A DNA stretch of 64,000 nucleotides from Streptococcus didelphis DSM 15616 (GTDB lineage Bacteria; Bacillota; Bacilli; Lactobacillales; Streptococcaceae), in NCBI RefSeq assembly GCF_000380005.1, contig NZ_KB904189.1:62001-126000 (forward strand), read 5' to 3'. Below, piece by piece: positions 27,677 to 36,847 of this stretch. A program made the translations under genes and the position numbers. The first letter of the stretch is position 1; the number at the start of each line of letters is the position of its first letter. The notes below the pieces were generated by a model that did no database searches, was not told where the DNA came from, and worked only from the letters and a program-made list of their open reading frames with translations.

Positions 27677-27721
27677 AGTTCTCGTGGTAACTATTTTAGT
27701 TCTCTTAAGAACTATTGTCAA
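27677..27721 (-). promoter_or_regulatory. marR-exporter promoter with two phased MarR operators
   Basis: Minus-strand TTGACA (27716-27721) and TAAAAT (27693-27698), 17 bp apart, form a near-consensus promoter. Two 16-bp sites share the plus-strand pattern AGTTCTCnnnnnAACT: 27698-27713 (AGTTCTCTTAAGAACT) fills the spacer, and 27677-27692 (AGTTCTCGTGGTAACT) covers the start site. They are offset by 21 bp, two helical turns. Confidence 0.75.
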
Positions 27722-27809
27722 TTAAAAAGCTCAGTAAATTTATCAAAAATGAGAAATTTATTTTTATCCCTAAGCCTCAATACCCTTTCTAATAGAGTTA
27801 GTAGGCTTC

Positions 27810-27820
27810 TTATGTTATAA
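27810..27820 (+). promoter_or_regulatory. gpsA-galU promoter, extended -10
   Basis: TGTTATAAT on the plus strand, an extended -10 element about 32 bases before the gpsA start. No convincing -35 box. Confidence 0.5.
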
Positions 27821-27851
27821 TAAAACGATGACTCTAATAAGGAGATTAAGA

Positions 27852-28868
27852 ATGTCAAAAGAAAAAGTTGCAATATTAGGACCTGGTTCTTGGGGAACAG
27901 CATTAGCCCAAGTCTTAAATGATAATGGTCACCAAGTTTGCCTTTGGGGAAATATTGAGGAACAAATTACTGAAATCAATGCCAAACACACTAATAAACG
28001 TTATTTTAAAGATATTGTTTTAGATCCTAAAATTAAGGCTACTACTGATTTGAAAGAAGCCTTAAAGGATGTGGATGCCGTACTCTTTGTAGTCCCTACA
28101 AAAGTAACCCGCCTAGTCGCAAAACAAGTAGCAGAAACCCTAGACCATAAGGTCATCATGATGCATGCCTCAAAAGGTCTAGAACCAAGAAGTCATGAAC
28201 GCCTTTCAACTGTTATATCAGAAGAGGTGCCCACAGAGCTTCGAAGTGAGCTTGTGGTCGTTTCTGGACCCAGCCATGCCGAAGAAACAATTGTCCGTGA
28301 TATTACACTTATCACAGCAGCTTCTGCTGATTTAGAGGCTGCCAAATATGTACAAAGTCTCTTTAGTAACCACTATTTCCGTCTCTATACAAATAGTGAT
28401 GTGATTGGTGTTGAGACTGCTGGCGCCCTCAAAAATATTATTGCCGTTGGTGCAGGTGCCCTGCATGGCCTTGGTTACGGGGATAATGCTAAAGCAGCTG
28501 TTATTACACGAGGTCTGGCTGAAATCACACGTCTAGGGGTTAAATTAGGCGCTGATCCCCTCACCTACAGTGGCCTATCAGGTGTCGGCGACTTAATTGT
28601 TACGGGAACATCTGTCCATTCCCGGAATTGGCGTGCTGGCGATGCCCTTGGTCGTGGGGAAAAGTTAGCAGATATTGAAGCCAATATGGGGATGGTTATT
28701 GAAGGTATCTCAACTACTAAGGTGGCCTATGAAATCTCACAAGAATTAGACGTTTACATGCCTATTACAAGTGCTATCTATAAATCAATCTATGAAGGTG
28801 CTGACGTTAAAGAAAGCATCCTAGAAATGATGTCAAATGAATTCCGTTCTGAAAACGAATGGCACTAA
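27852..28868 (+). CDS. gpsA: NAD(P)H-dependent glycerol-3-phosphate dehydrogenase
   Basis: 338 residues; makes sn-glycerol-3-phosphate for phospholipid synthesis. N-terminal Rossmann motif [12 protein letters not shown] (8-19), catalytic Lys in [12 protein letters not shown] (Lys about 193), and [10 protein letters not shown] are all present. The start at 27852 follows AAGGAGATTA; an earlier in-frame ATG at 27828 has no ribosome binding site. It is followed by galU 26 bases later, an arrangement common in streptococci. Confidence 0.95.
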   Translation: MSKEKVAILGPGSWGTALAQVLNDNGHQVCLWGNIEEQITEINAKHTNKRYFKDIVLDPKIKATTDLKEALKDVDAVLFVVPTKVTRLVAKQVAETLDHKVIMMHASKGLEPRSHERLSTVISEEVPTELRSELVVVSGPSHAEETIVRDITLITAASADLEAAKYVQSLFSNHYFRLYTNSDVIGVETAGALKNIIAVGAGALHGLGYGDNAKAAVITRGLAEITRLGVKLGADPLTYSGLSGVGDLIVTGTSVHSRNWRAGDALGRGEKLADIEANMGMVIEGISTTKVAYEISQELDVYMPITSAIYKSIYEGADVKESILEMMSNEFRSENEWH

Positions 28869-28894
28869 GAATTAAGCCTATTGAGGAGATTAGA

Positions 28895-29800
28895 ATGACT
28901 AAAGTAAGAAAAGCCATTATCCCTGCAGCAGGGCTAGGAACTCGCTTCTTACCTGCCACCAAAGCTCTAGCCAAGGAAATGTTACCTATTGTAGATAAAC
29001 CAACTATTCAGTTTATTGTTGAAGAAGCGCTCAAATCTGGAATTGAAGAAATACTAATTGTTACAGGTAAGGCAAAACGTTCCATTGAAGACCACTTTGA
29101 TTCCAATTTTGAACTCGAATATAATCTTAAAGCCAAAGAAAAAACAGAATTGTTGAAATTAGTAGATGAAACAACTGCTATCAACCTGCATTTTATTCGT
29201 CAGAGCCATCCTCGTGGTTTAGGAGATGCTGTTTTACAGGCCAAGGCTTTTGTTGGAAATGAACCTTTTGTAGTCATGCTAGGTGATGATTTAATGGATA
29301 TTACTAATAGCAAGGCTGTGCCTCTCACAAAACAATTGATGAATGATTATGAAACAACACATGCTTCAACCATTGCTGTGATGAAAGTGCCACATGAGGA
29401 TGTCTCTTCCTATGGTGTTATTGCTCCTCATGGTAAACCCATTAATGGCTTATACAGTGTTAGCACCTTTGTAGAAAAACCAAAACCTGAAGAGGCTCCA
29501 AGTGATCTAGCCATTATTGGTCGTTACCTCCTAACTCCTGAAATTTTTGCTATTCTTGAAAAGCAAGAACCAGGCGCTGGTAATGAAATCCAACTAACAG
29601 ATGCTATTGATACCTTAAATAAAACCCAGCGTGTCTTTGCTCGTGAGTTTAAAGGGCAACGTTATGATGTCGGGGATAAATTTGGATTTATGAAAACATC
29701 TATTGATTACGCTCTCAAACACTCTCAAGTTAAAGATGATCTAAAAGACTATATTATCAAGCTAGGTAAAGAACTAGACAATAGTAAGGCACAAAACTAA
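28895..29800 (+). CDS. galU: UTP-glucose-1-phosphate uridylyltransferase
   Basis: 301-residue nucleotidyltransferase that makes UDP-glucose for polysaccharide and lipid glycosylation, and for capsule if present. The N-terminal signature [18 protein letters not shown], the VMLGDD metal site and FVEKPKP are clear. The start at 28895 follows GAGGAG. Second gene of the gpsA-galU operon. Confidence 0.95.
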   Translation: MTKVRKAIIPAAGLGTRFLPATKALAKEMLPIVDKPTIQFIVEEALKSGIEEILIVTGKAKRSIEDHFDSNFELEYNLKAKEKTELLKLVDETTAINLHFIRQSHPRGLGDAVLQAKAFVGNEPFVVMLGDDLMDITNSKAVPLTKQLMNDYETTHASTIAVMKVPHEDVSSYGVIAPHGKPINGLYSVSTFVEKPKPEEAPSDLAIIGRYLLTPEIFAILEKQEPGAGNEIQLTDAIDTLNKTQRVFAREFKGQRYDVGDKFGFMKTSIDYALKHSQVKDDLKDYIIKLGKELDNSKAQN

Positions 29801-29807
29801 GAGAAAA

Positions 29808-29897
29808 TAAAAAAGAAGCTATTACACTTCAAGCAGTCTAAACTGAGCCTTAAAGCCCTTGTTTATTCTGACAGGTAGAGATAGTTTCTTTTTTTTT
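29808..29897. terminator. Probable bidirectional terminator between galU and the rhomboid gene
   Basis: AAAGAAGCTATT (near 29810) can pair with GATAGTTTCTTT (near 29880) as a 12-bp stem with one G-U pair and a long loop, followed by a run of nine T on the plus strand. The convergent genes end on either side. Confidence 0.45.
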
Positions 29898-29928
29898 GCT
29901 TATTTAAAAAATAGTCTGCTTAAGAGTT

Positions 29929-30609
29929 TCAATGACTATAGGCTAGAGCTAACAAGCCAAGTAGAATAACTAGGAAAAAGAGCACAGCCACTAGTCTTTT
30001 TCTTTTGGAGAAAAGGGTTTTTTCAAGATTATTAGCTAAAAAGACTGCTCCCAAAGCTCCACCTATTAGGCCACCTAAATGTCCTACAATTCCTACATTT
30101 GGCATAAAGAGATTCATAATTAAGTTAATAACAATTAGGGCCTGATAATTTTTTCCCATGCTTTTAATAAGTGGGTTTTTACCAAAAACGCCAAGAACTG
30201 TAATGGCTGCAAAAAGGCCAAACAGAGAAGTTGATGCTCCTGCTGCAATAACATTTGGAGTTAATTGGAGAGTAAAAATATTCCCCATAATACCAGACAA
30301 AATATAAAGCAGGAGAAAATTTTTAGATCCCCAAATACTTTCAGCTAGTTGCCCTACAAAAAAGAGGGTAAAGCTATTAACAAGGAAATGCTCCCAGCCA
30401 ATATGGACAAAGATAGGGGTTACCAAACGCCAAAGCTGGTTGAAATCTGTTCTAACAAGAATGCCAAACATACCTCCAAACTGGTAAACAGCTTGTGAAC
30501 TACTGGCAAATTTCCCATAGACAAGTTGCATACTTAAAAACACAAGGACGGTAATTGACAACAAAAAGAAGGTCATGGGATTTCTTTTAAGATTATAGTT
30601 CATAAACAA
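29929..30609 (-). CDS. Rhomboid family intramembrane serine protease
   Basis: 226 residues with six to seven hydrophobic spans. The catalytic Ser is in GASTSLFG (about residue 125) and the His in VGHLGG (about 177), matching the rhomboid Ser-His dyad; the WEHFLVNSFTLFF segment supplies the conserved His/Asn. Substrates are unknown. It overlaps the end of the upstream cyclo-ligase gene by 10 bases, the usual pairing in streptococci. Confidence 0.88.
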   Translation of the reverse strand: MFMNYNLKRNPMTFFLLSITVLVFLSMQLVYGKFASSSQAVYQFGGMFGILVRTDFNQLWRLVTPIFVHIGWEHFLVNSFTLFFVGQLAESIWGSKNFLLLYILSGIMGNIFTLQLTPNVIAAGASTSLFGLFAAITVLGVFGKNPLIKSMGKNYQALIVINLIMNLFMPNVGIVGHLGGLIGGALGAVFLANNLEKTLFSKRKRLVAVLFFLVILLGLLALAYSH

Positions 30610-31127
30610 AGTACCTCTTCTACAGCAATATCATGGGGCTGAGCGTGAAAATTATATTTTTGACAATGATAGATAGTACTCAAAGTAGAACCCTCATAGT
30701 CAGCTAAGTAACGATCATAATAGCCACCTCCATATCCTATTCTATGGCCTTGCTCATTAAAGGCTAAGCCAGGTACATGGATCAGGTCAATCTTATGCTT
30801 AGCAAGACCTATACTGCTATTTGGTTCTAAAAGACCAAATGATGTGGTAAACAAGTCCTTAGGATCATACTCTACAAAAATCATTTCCCCCTGCGAAAAG
30901 GTTTTGGGGATTAGGATTTGCTTGCCATCTTTTAAAGCCTGTTTAATTAATAACTGGCTATTATATTCATGGGGCATGGCCAGATAAGTTCCTATTACAT
31001 CAGCTTTTTGATAAGCTTTCGACTTTCTTAACATCTCTAATAAGACTATATCTTTTTGAGCTTTGTCCCTCTGATTAATTTTCTTTAGCTGAAAAATAGC
31101 AGCCCGTCTGAGTTCTTTTTTAGTCAT
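30600..31127 (-). CDS. 5-formyltetrahydrofolate cyclo-ligase
   Basis: 175 residues; recycles 5-formyl-THF to 5,10-methenyl-THF using ATP. The family signature near the C-terminus, RIGYGGGYYDRYL, is intact, and the N-terminal KKELRRAA with basic residues is typical. Translationally coupled to the rhomboid gene. Confidence 0.9.
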   Translation of the reverse strand: MTKKELRRAAIFQLKKINQRDKAQKDIVLLEMLRKSKAYQKADVIGTYLAMPHEYNSQLLIKQALKDGKQILIPKTFSQGEMIFVEYDPKDLFTTSFGLLEPNSSIGLAKHKIDLIHVPGLAFNEQGHRIGYGGGYYDRYLADYEGSTLSTIYHCQKYNFHAQPHDIAVEEVLCL

Positions 31128-31263
31128 ACTATTATTTTAACATAAGTGAGGCTTATCTTTCTTTTATTTATAAAGCAGAGCAAAAAAGGTAAAAACTCTA
31201 AAGTAAGTTTTATAAAGCCTTGTCTATGCCTAATAATAAATGAGAAAGCTCTTAAAAAAAATA

Positions 31264-31296
31264 GTTAAGGAATCTTTAAGCTTGTCAGGTTATATT
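31264..31296 (+). promoter_or_regulatory. CiaR box and promoter of a csRNA
   Basis: GTTAAG-N5-TTTAAG (31264-31280) matches the CiaR direct repeat TTTAAG-N5-TTTAAG with one mismatch. It is followed after exactly 10 bp by a -10 box TATATT (31291-31296), the geometry of CiaR-activated csRNA promoters. Confidence 0.7.
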
Positions 31297-31302
31297 ATAT
31301 GT

Positions 31303-31434
31303 ATCCTAAACAACGGCTTCCTAAGCCGTTAGGGAAAATAAGTTACCTCTTATTTACCCTTTCATAAATCTCCCGTCTCCTTCCCCTAGGAGACATCCTT
31401 TAAAAAGAACGACTCTAAGGAGCCGTCCTTTTTT
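31303..31434 (+). ncRNA. CiaR-dependent small RNA (csRNA)
   Basis: About 130 nt. The 5' end forms a stem-loop (AACGGCTT-cct-AAGCCGTT, 31312-31330, extendable by CCTAA/TTAGG). The middle is unpaired and pyrimidine-rich, with anti-Shine-Dalgarno stretches ACCTC, TCTCCC and CTCCTTCCCC (31344-31386). The 3' end is a terminator hairpin (ACGACTC-taag-GAGCCGT, then CCTTTTTT). Two stem-loops flanking an anti-SD region is the known csRNA design; these RNAs block translation of targets, including competence genes in S. pneumoniae. Identified from structure and promoter, not alignment. Confidence 0.72.
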
Positions 31435-31440
31435 AACTTA

Positions 31441-32310
31441 ATCTCATAAGCAAAAAAGTTAGGAAATATCTCCTAACTTTTTCTAACAAATGAGAAGTCC
31501 TTATTAGCTCTAGAGTTTACCACGGGGAGAAGAGTTACCAAGTAGGAAGCTCCTGACTATTTTCTTATCTTAGTTATATCAATATAAGTAATGGCTATAA
31601 AACTATTATTTAGTCTCACATTTATTTGAGGTTTGAGAAGAAGACTAAATTACAAATTATAATCATCCCTCATCTTAATATTGCTAATAATTGAATAATT
31701 CATTTGTTGCTGGGAGAACTATCGCAGATGAATAGTTCTTGGTAGACTCTCTTTGTGATGGAAGATAGCTAACTCACCTTGTCGACAAAAGGTTTATCTG
31801 GAATCCGCTTTTTACCAGATTTTACTTTAGGTCTATAAATTTCAAATAGGTTGTAGTTACCAGACAAATCTCCTTTAACTAATTAATTAGTTAAATTGAA
31901 ATATCTTGCCTACCATCCTCACTAGGATTATCTTACAAGTTTAGAATACCTGAACAATCTTGGACTACCTTGGGGGCCTCCCTAGATACCTCTCTCCACT
32001 TTCTCCTAGATTATCTTTAATCCTATCTCTCTTTAACTTGCCTTCTCCCTTCTAATCATCTACTAATCTAGAATACCATACTCTGGGATTTTCTTAATAC
32101 TTAAAAAGCCTATTCCCTCTCTAAAATTAGTTTTGTTTTTTTCTAATTTTAATAATATAAATATAATTATTTTAATATTTTATATTTATATATCATATTT
32201 AAATAAGAATATTAAAATAGATACTCTATAAAGGCTATAAATGTATTTTTATAAGTCATTAGCTTAATCTACTTCTAATCAAATTAATAGACTTTTCTTA
32301 TGAAAGTGGT
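31441..32310. other. AT-rich intergenic region with terminator, palindromes and no recognised gene
   Basis: A bidirectional hairpin AAGTTAGGA-aatatc-TCCTAACTT with flanking A and T runs lies at 31456-31483. Inverted repeats follow: GAACTAT...ATAGTTC (31713-31735) and a perfect 22-bp palindrome (31874-31895). On the minus strand a frame ending in TAG near 31771 encodes about 33 residues ending KRIPDKPFVDKVS, with no usable start; it looks like the tail of a lost gene. 31930-32130 is strongly pyrimidine-rich on the plus strand. I see no complete gene. Confidence 0.5.
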
Positions 32311-32340
32311 TTGACTTTTTCAAATTTTTTCAGTTAAAAT
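32311..32340 (+). promoter_or_regulatory. Promoter of the RofA-like regulator
   Basis: TTGACT (32311-32316) and TAAAAT (32335-32340), 18 bp apart, give a leader of about 35 nt before the TTG start at 32382. Confidence 0.6.
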
Positions 32341-32381
32341 AAGGAAGCATTATACAAATTAATTTGAGGAGAGAGATTACT

Positions 32382-33899
32382 TTGTTAGATTATTACTTAG
32401 AGCCTGATATTATTGAACAAAAAATACTATTAGCAATCTTATTAGCAGAAAAAGATCTTTCTATGGAGACTATTTGTCAGAAAACTTCTCTGACACTCCC
32501 CAAGGTTAAACAATATATCAGGCAATTCAATACCCTTTTTAAGGGAAGACTTTATGTAAAGATAGATAAATCCTATATCATCTGCCAGATTAAGTCCAAC
32601 AGAAAAGAAAGCTTTTTTCATGAGGTTTACCATCTGTCAGATACCTTAAAGATGCTCAAATTTTTACTAGCAGAAAGTCGCTATCCCAAGTCCATTGGTT
32701 CTTTTTCAAGACGGTATTTTATTTCTAAAGGAAAAGCCTACAGGCTTATTAATAAATTAAAAAGTTATCTGAAAACAGTTGGACTGACTATTATAGATAA
32801 TACTGTTAGGGGTGAAGAATTTCGCATTCGTTACCTTATCGCCATGTTGCATAAAGAATATGGTATTATCCTTTATAAAATTGAATCTGAAGACCTCAAA
32901 GTTATTCATGCTTTTATTTTTTCAGCCCAATTTAACCTGAAACCATCTTATTTCTTAAATCAGAAATTTCTTTTTTTTGATGTATTGCTAACCTTAGCCT
33001 GGAAGCGTCAAAAATACATGACCCCCTTACCTGCCGTAGATTTATTCACTCGTTTTAAGGAATTAAGTATTTTTAAGCATCTTACTGATCATGTCAAAAG
33101 CCAAATCGAAGCACGTATAAATATTAAATTCAGTACCGATGATCTAGACTATCTCTACTTAATTTACTTAACTGTTGACAATTCCTTTTACAGTAATTAT
33201 TGGCAAAATGATAATTTGAAACTAGTTTCTCACATCCTCATTACAGATCCTCAATACAAGAAACTAGTCCACCGACTAGAAGCATTATTTAAACATCAAA
33301 TTGATTTAAGAAACCAACTTTACTGCCTCATTCCTTTCTTTAGAAGGGCACTCTTCAATCTTAATGGACTTATTAGTTTTCATGATTACTATTCTAAGAA
33401 ATATCAAGGTAATCAGTTACTACTAAGAAATGTTGATGAGCAAATCAAGCAATGGCTGCTAGATACCAGTCAGCTAACAAATGTCTGTACAGGTCACTTG
33501 CATTTCTTATGCCTTCACTTGGAACACATAATTGAAACTTCACTAAAACCTATAACCATTACTATCGTAGAAAACAAGAGGATGCTAGGAGATGTTCTCT
33601 CCTATTTTATCACTGCTAGCATCCCATCATACAAGGTTTGCATTACCCGCTTTAATATGATGCTAGAGAGTCTTGAAAACTGCGATAAAGACGTTGATTT
33701 TGTTATCACCAGCGAAAATATTTTGCCAATCTTAGAAGAACAAAAAATATTTTCTACTAAAACCACCTTATTTGGACTCAGTATGGACTGCATTCAGGAA
33801 CAAGGACAAGAGGTGGTAAATAGCATTTACAAGGCTTACTGGCAACACTATCAAAATTATATCAGAGAACTTCTTACAAAAGAAAAAGAAGAGCCATAG
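32382..33899 (+). CDS. RofA-like/Mga-family transcriptional regulator (RivR/Ralp4 position)
   Basis: 505-residue stand-alone virulence regulator of the RALP/Mga type: an N-terminal winged HTH (about 18-60), a second Mga-type HTH (KGKAYRLINKLKSYLKTVG, about 116-134), PRD-like middle and an EIIB-like end. I chose TTG 32382 because GGAGAG precedes it at a good distance; an in-frame TTG at 32364 has no such site. In S. pyogenes the RALP gene next to pgi is rivR, which affects grab and, with CovR, capsule and virulence; the same position supports orthology here but sequence alignment is needed. It is convergent with pgi. Confidence 0.82.
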   Translation: MLDYYLEPDIIEQKILLAILLAEKDLSMETICQKTSLTLPKVKQYIRQFNTLFKGRLYVKIDKSYIICQIKSNRKESFFHEVYHLSDTLKMLKFLLAESRYPKSIGSFSRRYFISKGKAYRLINKLKSYLKTVGLTIIDNTVRGEEFRIRYLIAMLHKEYGIILYKIESEDLKVIHAFIFSAQFNLKPSYFLNQKFLFFDVLLTLAWKRQKYMTPLPAVDLFTRFKELSIFKHLTDHVKSQIEARINIKFSTDDLDYLYLIYLTVDNSFYSNYWQNDNLKLVSHILITDPQYKKLVHRLEALFKHQIDLRNQLYCLIPFFRRALFNLNGLISFHDYYSKKYQGNQLLLRNVDEQIKQWLLDTSQLTNVCTGHLHFLCLHLEHIIETSLKPITITIVENKRMLGDVLSYFITASIPSYKVCITRFNMMLESLENCDKDVDFVITSENILPILEEQKIFSTKTTLFGLSMDCIQEQGQEVVNSIYKAYWQHYQNYIRELLTKEKEEP

Positions 33900-33920
33900 A
33901 AGATTCTAAAAATGACAAAG

Positions 33921-33943
33921 AAAAAGCCCTCGAAGGGCTTTTT
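33921..33943. terminator. Bidirectional terminator between the RALP gene and pgi
   Basis: AAAAAGCCCT-cga-AGGGCTTTTT, symmetrical, so it can end both convergent transcripts. The gap is only 50 bases, which leaves no room for a rivX-like small RNA. Confidence 0.85.
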
Positions 33944-33949
33944 GTAGGT

Positions 33950-35299
33950 TTACAGACGTGCATTTAATTCTGCACTAAGTTCTTCAAAACCTGGTTTTCC
34001 AAGTAAGGCAAACATGTTTCTCTTGTAAGCTTCTACTCCTGGTTGGTCAAATGGGTTAACCCCATTTAGATAACCTGAAAGTGCAATCGCAATTTCAAAG
34101 AAGTAGATGGTATAACCAAGTGTAAACTCATCTTGTGCTGGAAGTGTTACAAACATATTTGGTACACCCCCATCTGTATGAGCTAGAAGCACACCATCAG
34201 TAGCTTTTTTGTTAACAAAGTCAATATCTTTACCTTGTAAGTAACCAAGACCATCAAGATCTTCTTCCATTTCAGGAATAATCACATTTTTACGAGGTTT
34301 ATCAACACGCACAACTGTTTCAAAGAGATTACGGTAACCTTCTTGGATAAACTGACCAAGTGAGTGTAAATCTGTTGAGAAGTTTGCTGATGTTGGGTAA
34401 ATGCCTTTTTGGTCCTTACCTTCAGATTCGCCTGCTAATTGTTTCCACCATTCTCCAAAGTATTGAAGTGATGGCTCATAGTTAGCTAGAATTTCGGTAA
34501 TATAACCTTTACGGTAAAGAACATTACGAACAGCTGCATATTGGTAAGCAATGTTTTCAGAAATTTTATCTGAAGCAAGCTCTTTACGGGCAAGGTTTGC
34601 ACCTTCCATAAGGGCTTTGATATCCGCACCTGAAGCTGCAATTGGAAGCAAACCAACAGCTGTTAAGACTGAGAAACGTCCACCAACATTATCTGGAACA
34701 ACAAATGTTTCCCAACCATTAGCATCTGCTTCAACCTTAACAGCTCCTTTAGCCTTATCAGTTGTAGCATAAATACGTTTATTAGCTTCTTCTTTACCAT
34801 ATTTTTTAACAAGAAGTTCTTTGAAAATACGAAAGGCAATAGCTGGTTCAGTTGTTGTTCCAGATTTAGAAATCACATTAACTGAGAATTCTTTGTCTTG
34901 AACATACTCCACAAGGTCAGCTAGGTAAGTTGATGAAATAGAGTTTCCTGCATAAAGAATTTGTGGAGCCTTGCCTTTTCCTGTTGCTTGTAAGTTAGCA
35001 AAATGGTTATTCAAGAAATCAATAGCCGCTTTAGCACCAAGATATGAACCACCAATACCAATCACGACAAGAACTTGACTATCTGATTGAATTTTTGCAG
35101 CAGCTTTTTGAATACGTGCAAATTCTTCTTTATCATAGTTTTCTGGAAGGTCTAGCCAGCCCAAGAAATCTGCACCTGGTCCACTTCCTTCACGCAATAA
35201 TTTATCGGCTTCTGTTACTTGACCTTGTAAAAAATCAATTTCATGTTGTCCGGCAAATGATTCGAGGACTTTTGAATAATCAAATTTAATATGTGCCAT
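33950..35299 (-). CDS. pgi: Glucose-6-phosphate isomerase
   Basis: 449-residue glycolytic enzyme. Both family signatures are visible: [16 protein letters not shown] (142-157) and the C-terminal [30 protein letters not shown] (about 395-424). It has its own promoter: TTGAAA (35356-35361) and TACTAT (35333-35338) with 17 bp spacing. Confidence 0.96.
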   Translation of the reverse strand: MAHIKFDYSKVLESFAGQHEIDFLQGQVTEADKLLREGSGPGADFLGWLDLPENYDKEEFARIQKAAAKIQSDSQVLVVIGIGGSYLGAKAAIDFLNNHFANLQATGKGKAPQILYAGNSISSTYLADLVEYVQDKEFSVNVISKSGTTTEPAIAFRIFKELLVKKYGKEEANKRIYATTDKAKGAVKVEADANGWETFVVPDNVGGRFSVLTAVGLLPIAASGADIKALMEGANLARKELASDKISENIAYQYAAVRNVLYRKGYITEILANYEPSLQYFGEWWKQLAGESEGKDQKGIYPTSANFSTDLHSLGQFIQEGYRNLFETVVRVDKPRKNVIIPEMEEDLDGLGYLQGKDIDFVNKKATDGVLLAHTDGGVPNMFVTLPAQDEFTLGYTIYFFEIAIALSGYLNGVNPFDQPGVEAYKRNMFALLGKPGFEELSAELNARL

Positions 35300-35332
35300 A
35301 ATCTACCCCTTTTATTTTTACATTCACTTACT

Positions 35333-35361
35333 ATAGTAACTCTTTACAAGAAAATTTTCAA
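35333..35361 (-). promoter_or_regulatory. pgi promoter
   Basis: TTGAAA-17-TACTAT on the minus strand, about 35 bases before the pgi start. Confidence 0.6.
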
Positions 35362-35514
35362 TCTTTTTGAATACTTTTTCACAAAAAGAAAAGTCTTTAT
35401 TTTCAAAGCTTCTACTATATCTGACCTCCTTAAAAGTCTTCTTTTCAAAATACAATAAGATTGACTTATGATATAATCTTCTTATTATAAATACTAGCAA
35501 AAGAGAGGAAGGAC

Positions 35515-36738
35515 ATGAAAAAATCATATATTTATTTCTTTACAGTCTGCTTTAGCCTAATAGCCCTGACTGCCTGTACAAGTCCTATGAAAAATGCCTC
35601 AGCCACTCAAAATGACTATTCCCTAATAGGGAAAGATCGTCAAGACACCCTTAAAATAGTTAAGGATTACTACTACTTTAATCAGCTAAGCAATGAAGAA
35701 AAAGAAAATTATCTTATCCTTAGAAAAAAAGCTAGCCAATTTAAGGATACCATCAGCCTGAGCCCTGCCTCTTCTGAAAGCATCTTTAAAACAATTGATG
35801 CTTTTGTCATGGATAATCCTGACCTCTACTGGTTAACCTCAGCCCCTTATAAAATTGAAAGCTCTAGTAGTAACGTCTTTGTCGAATTTGAAGTTCCAGA
35901 GGATGCCAAAGAAACATATGGCAGATTGCAAGACATTGGTAACCAGATTCTTGCCCAGGCACCTAAAGAAGATGATTATCAAAAGGTTCTTTATTTCTAT
36001 AACTATATCATCAAAAATACCGACTATAATAAAGAGGCCTTTGATGCTTTCAAATCAGGTGATGAGGCCTTAGTAGCTCAAAACCAGGATATTAAGAGTG
36101 TCTTTATGGATCACTTATCTGTATGTAATGGCTATGCCCAAGCCTTCCAATTTCTTTGCCAAAAAGCAGGCATAGAGTCCTTGTATGTCAGAGGTAGCGT
36201 CACATCAGCTCAATCTCAAGAAGAAGTTCGCCATGCCTGGAACCTTGTCAAACTTAAAAATAAATTCTACGCTGTTGATAGTACTTGGGGAGACCCTGTC
36301 TTTGAAAATAACTTATCTGGTCATAATCAAGAGGCCATTAATTATAACTTCTTATGCCTGCCTGATAAAATCCTAAACATTAGCCACAAAGCTAGCTCAG
36401 ATATTACTTATCAAGATCATAAATCCCTTAAAAATGTCTGGAAATATCCTGTCTGTGATGATGATTCTCTCCTTTATTCTAAGTTAAATGGTTATTATGC
36501 AGACCATTTTGACAATAAAATCCTAAGTAAGCTCCTAAAAAATCAACTCGAAGAAGGAAAACCCAATCCTGCTCTGCAAATGAGTTCAGAAGCTGATTAT
36601 AAAGTACTTAGTCAAGATATTGAAGCTAATAGTCAATTCTATCACAATCTTTTTAAGGCTTATTGGCCCCAATATACAGGCTTTTCTTATAGTACCTCTC
36701 CAGAAACTTATAGTATCAGCTTTAGTCAGAGTAACTAA
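35515..36738 (+). CDS. Surface lipoprotein with transglutaminase-like (cysteine protease fold) domain
   Basis: 407 residues. A lipoprotein signal with lipobox LTAC (Cys21) anchors it outside the cell. A transglutaminase-like core is seen with the Cys in SVCNGYAQAF (about 203), His in VRHAWNLV (about 241) and Asp in YAVDSTWGDP (about 255), so the catalytic triad is complete. Function may be peptidase or crosslinking; unknown. An extended -10 box TGATATAAT precedes it and a 12-bp stem terminator follows. Confidence 0.78.
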   Translation: MKKSYIYFFTVCFSLIALTACTSPMKNASATQNDYSLIGKDRQDTLKIVKDYYYFNQLSNEEKENYLILRKKASQFKDTISLSPASSESIFKTIDAFVMDNPDLYWLTSAPYKIESSSSNVFVEFEVPEDAKETYGRLQDIGNQILAQAPKEDDYQKVLYFYNYIIKNTDYNKEAFDAFKSGDEALVAQNQDIKSVFMDHLSVCNGYAQAFQFLCQKAGIESLYVRGSVTSAQSQEEVRHAWNLVKLKNKFYAVDSTWGDPVFENNLSGHNQEAINYNFLCLPDKILNISHKASSDITYQDHKSLKNVWKYPVCDDDSLLYSKLNGYYADHFDNKILSKLLKNQLEEGKPNPALQMSSEADYKVLSQDIEANSQFYHNLFKAYWPQYTGFSYSTSPETYSISFSQSN

Positions 36739-36759
36739 GTCAAGCCTTCAATAAATACT

Positions 36760-36792
36760 AATCTCTTTACACATTTGTAGAGGGATTTCTTT
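36760..36792 (+). terminator. Terminator of the lipoprotein gene
   Basis: AATCTCTTTACA-cat(t)-TGTAGAGGGATT, a 12-bp stem with two G-U pairs, followed by TCTTTTATTTT. Confidence 0.75.
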
Positions 36793-36804
36793 TATTTTAC
36801 TAGC

Positions 36805-36838
36805 AAAAAAAGAACTTGGTTAACACCAAATTCTTTTA
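36805..36838 (-). terminator. Terminator of the D-lactate dehydrogenase operon
   Basis: On the minus strand AAGAATTTGGT and ACCAAGTTCTT pair around a short loop and are followed by seven T; 10 bases after the stop codon. Confidence 0.8.
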
Positions 36839-36847
36839 AGTAGATTT

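Noticed and set aside
33900..33949. A RivX-like small RNA downstream of the RALP gene
   Set aside because: In S. pyogenes rivX follows rivR, but here only 50 bases separate the regulator from pgi and they are filled by a bidirectional terminator.
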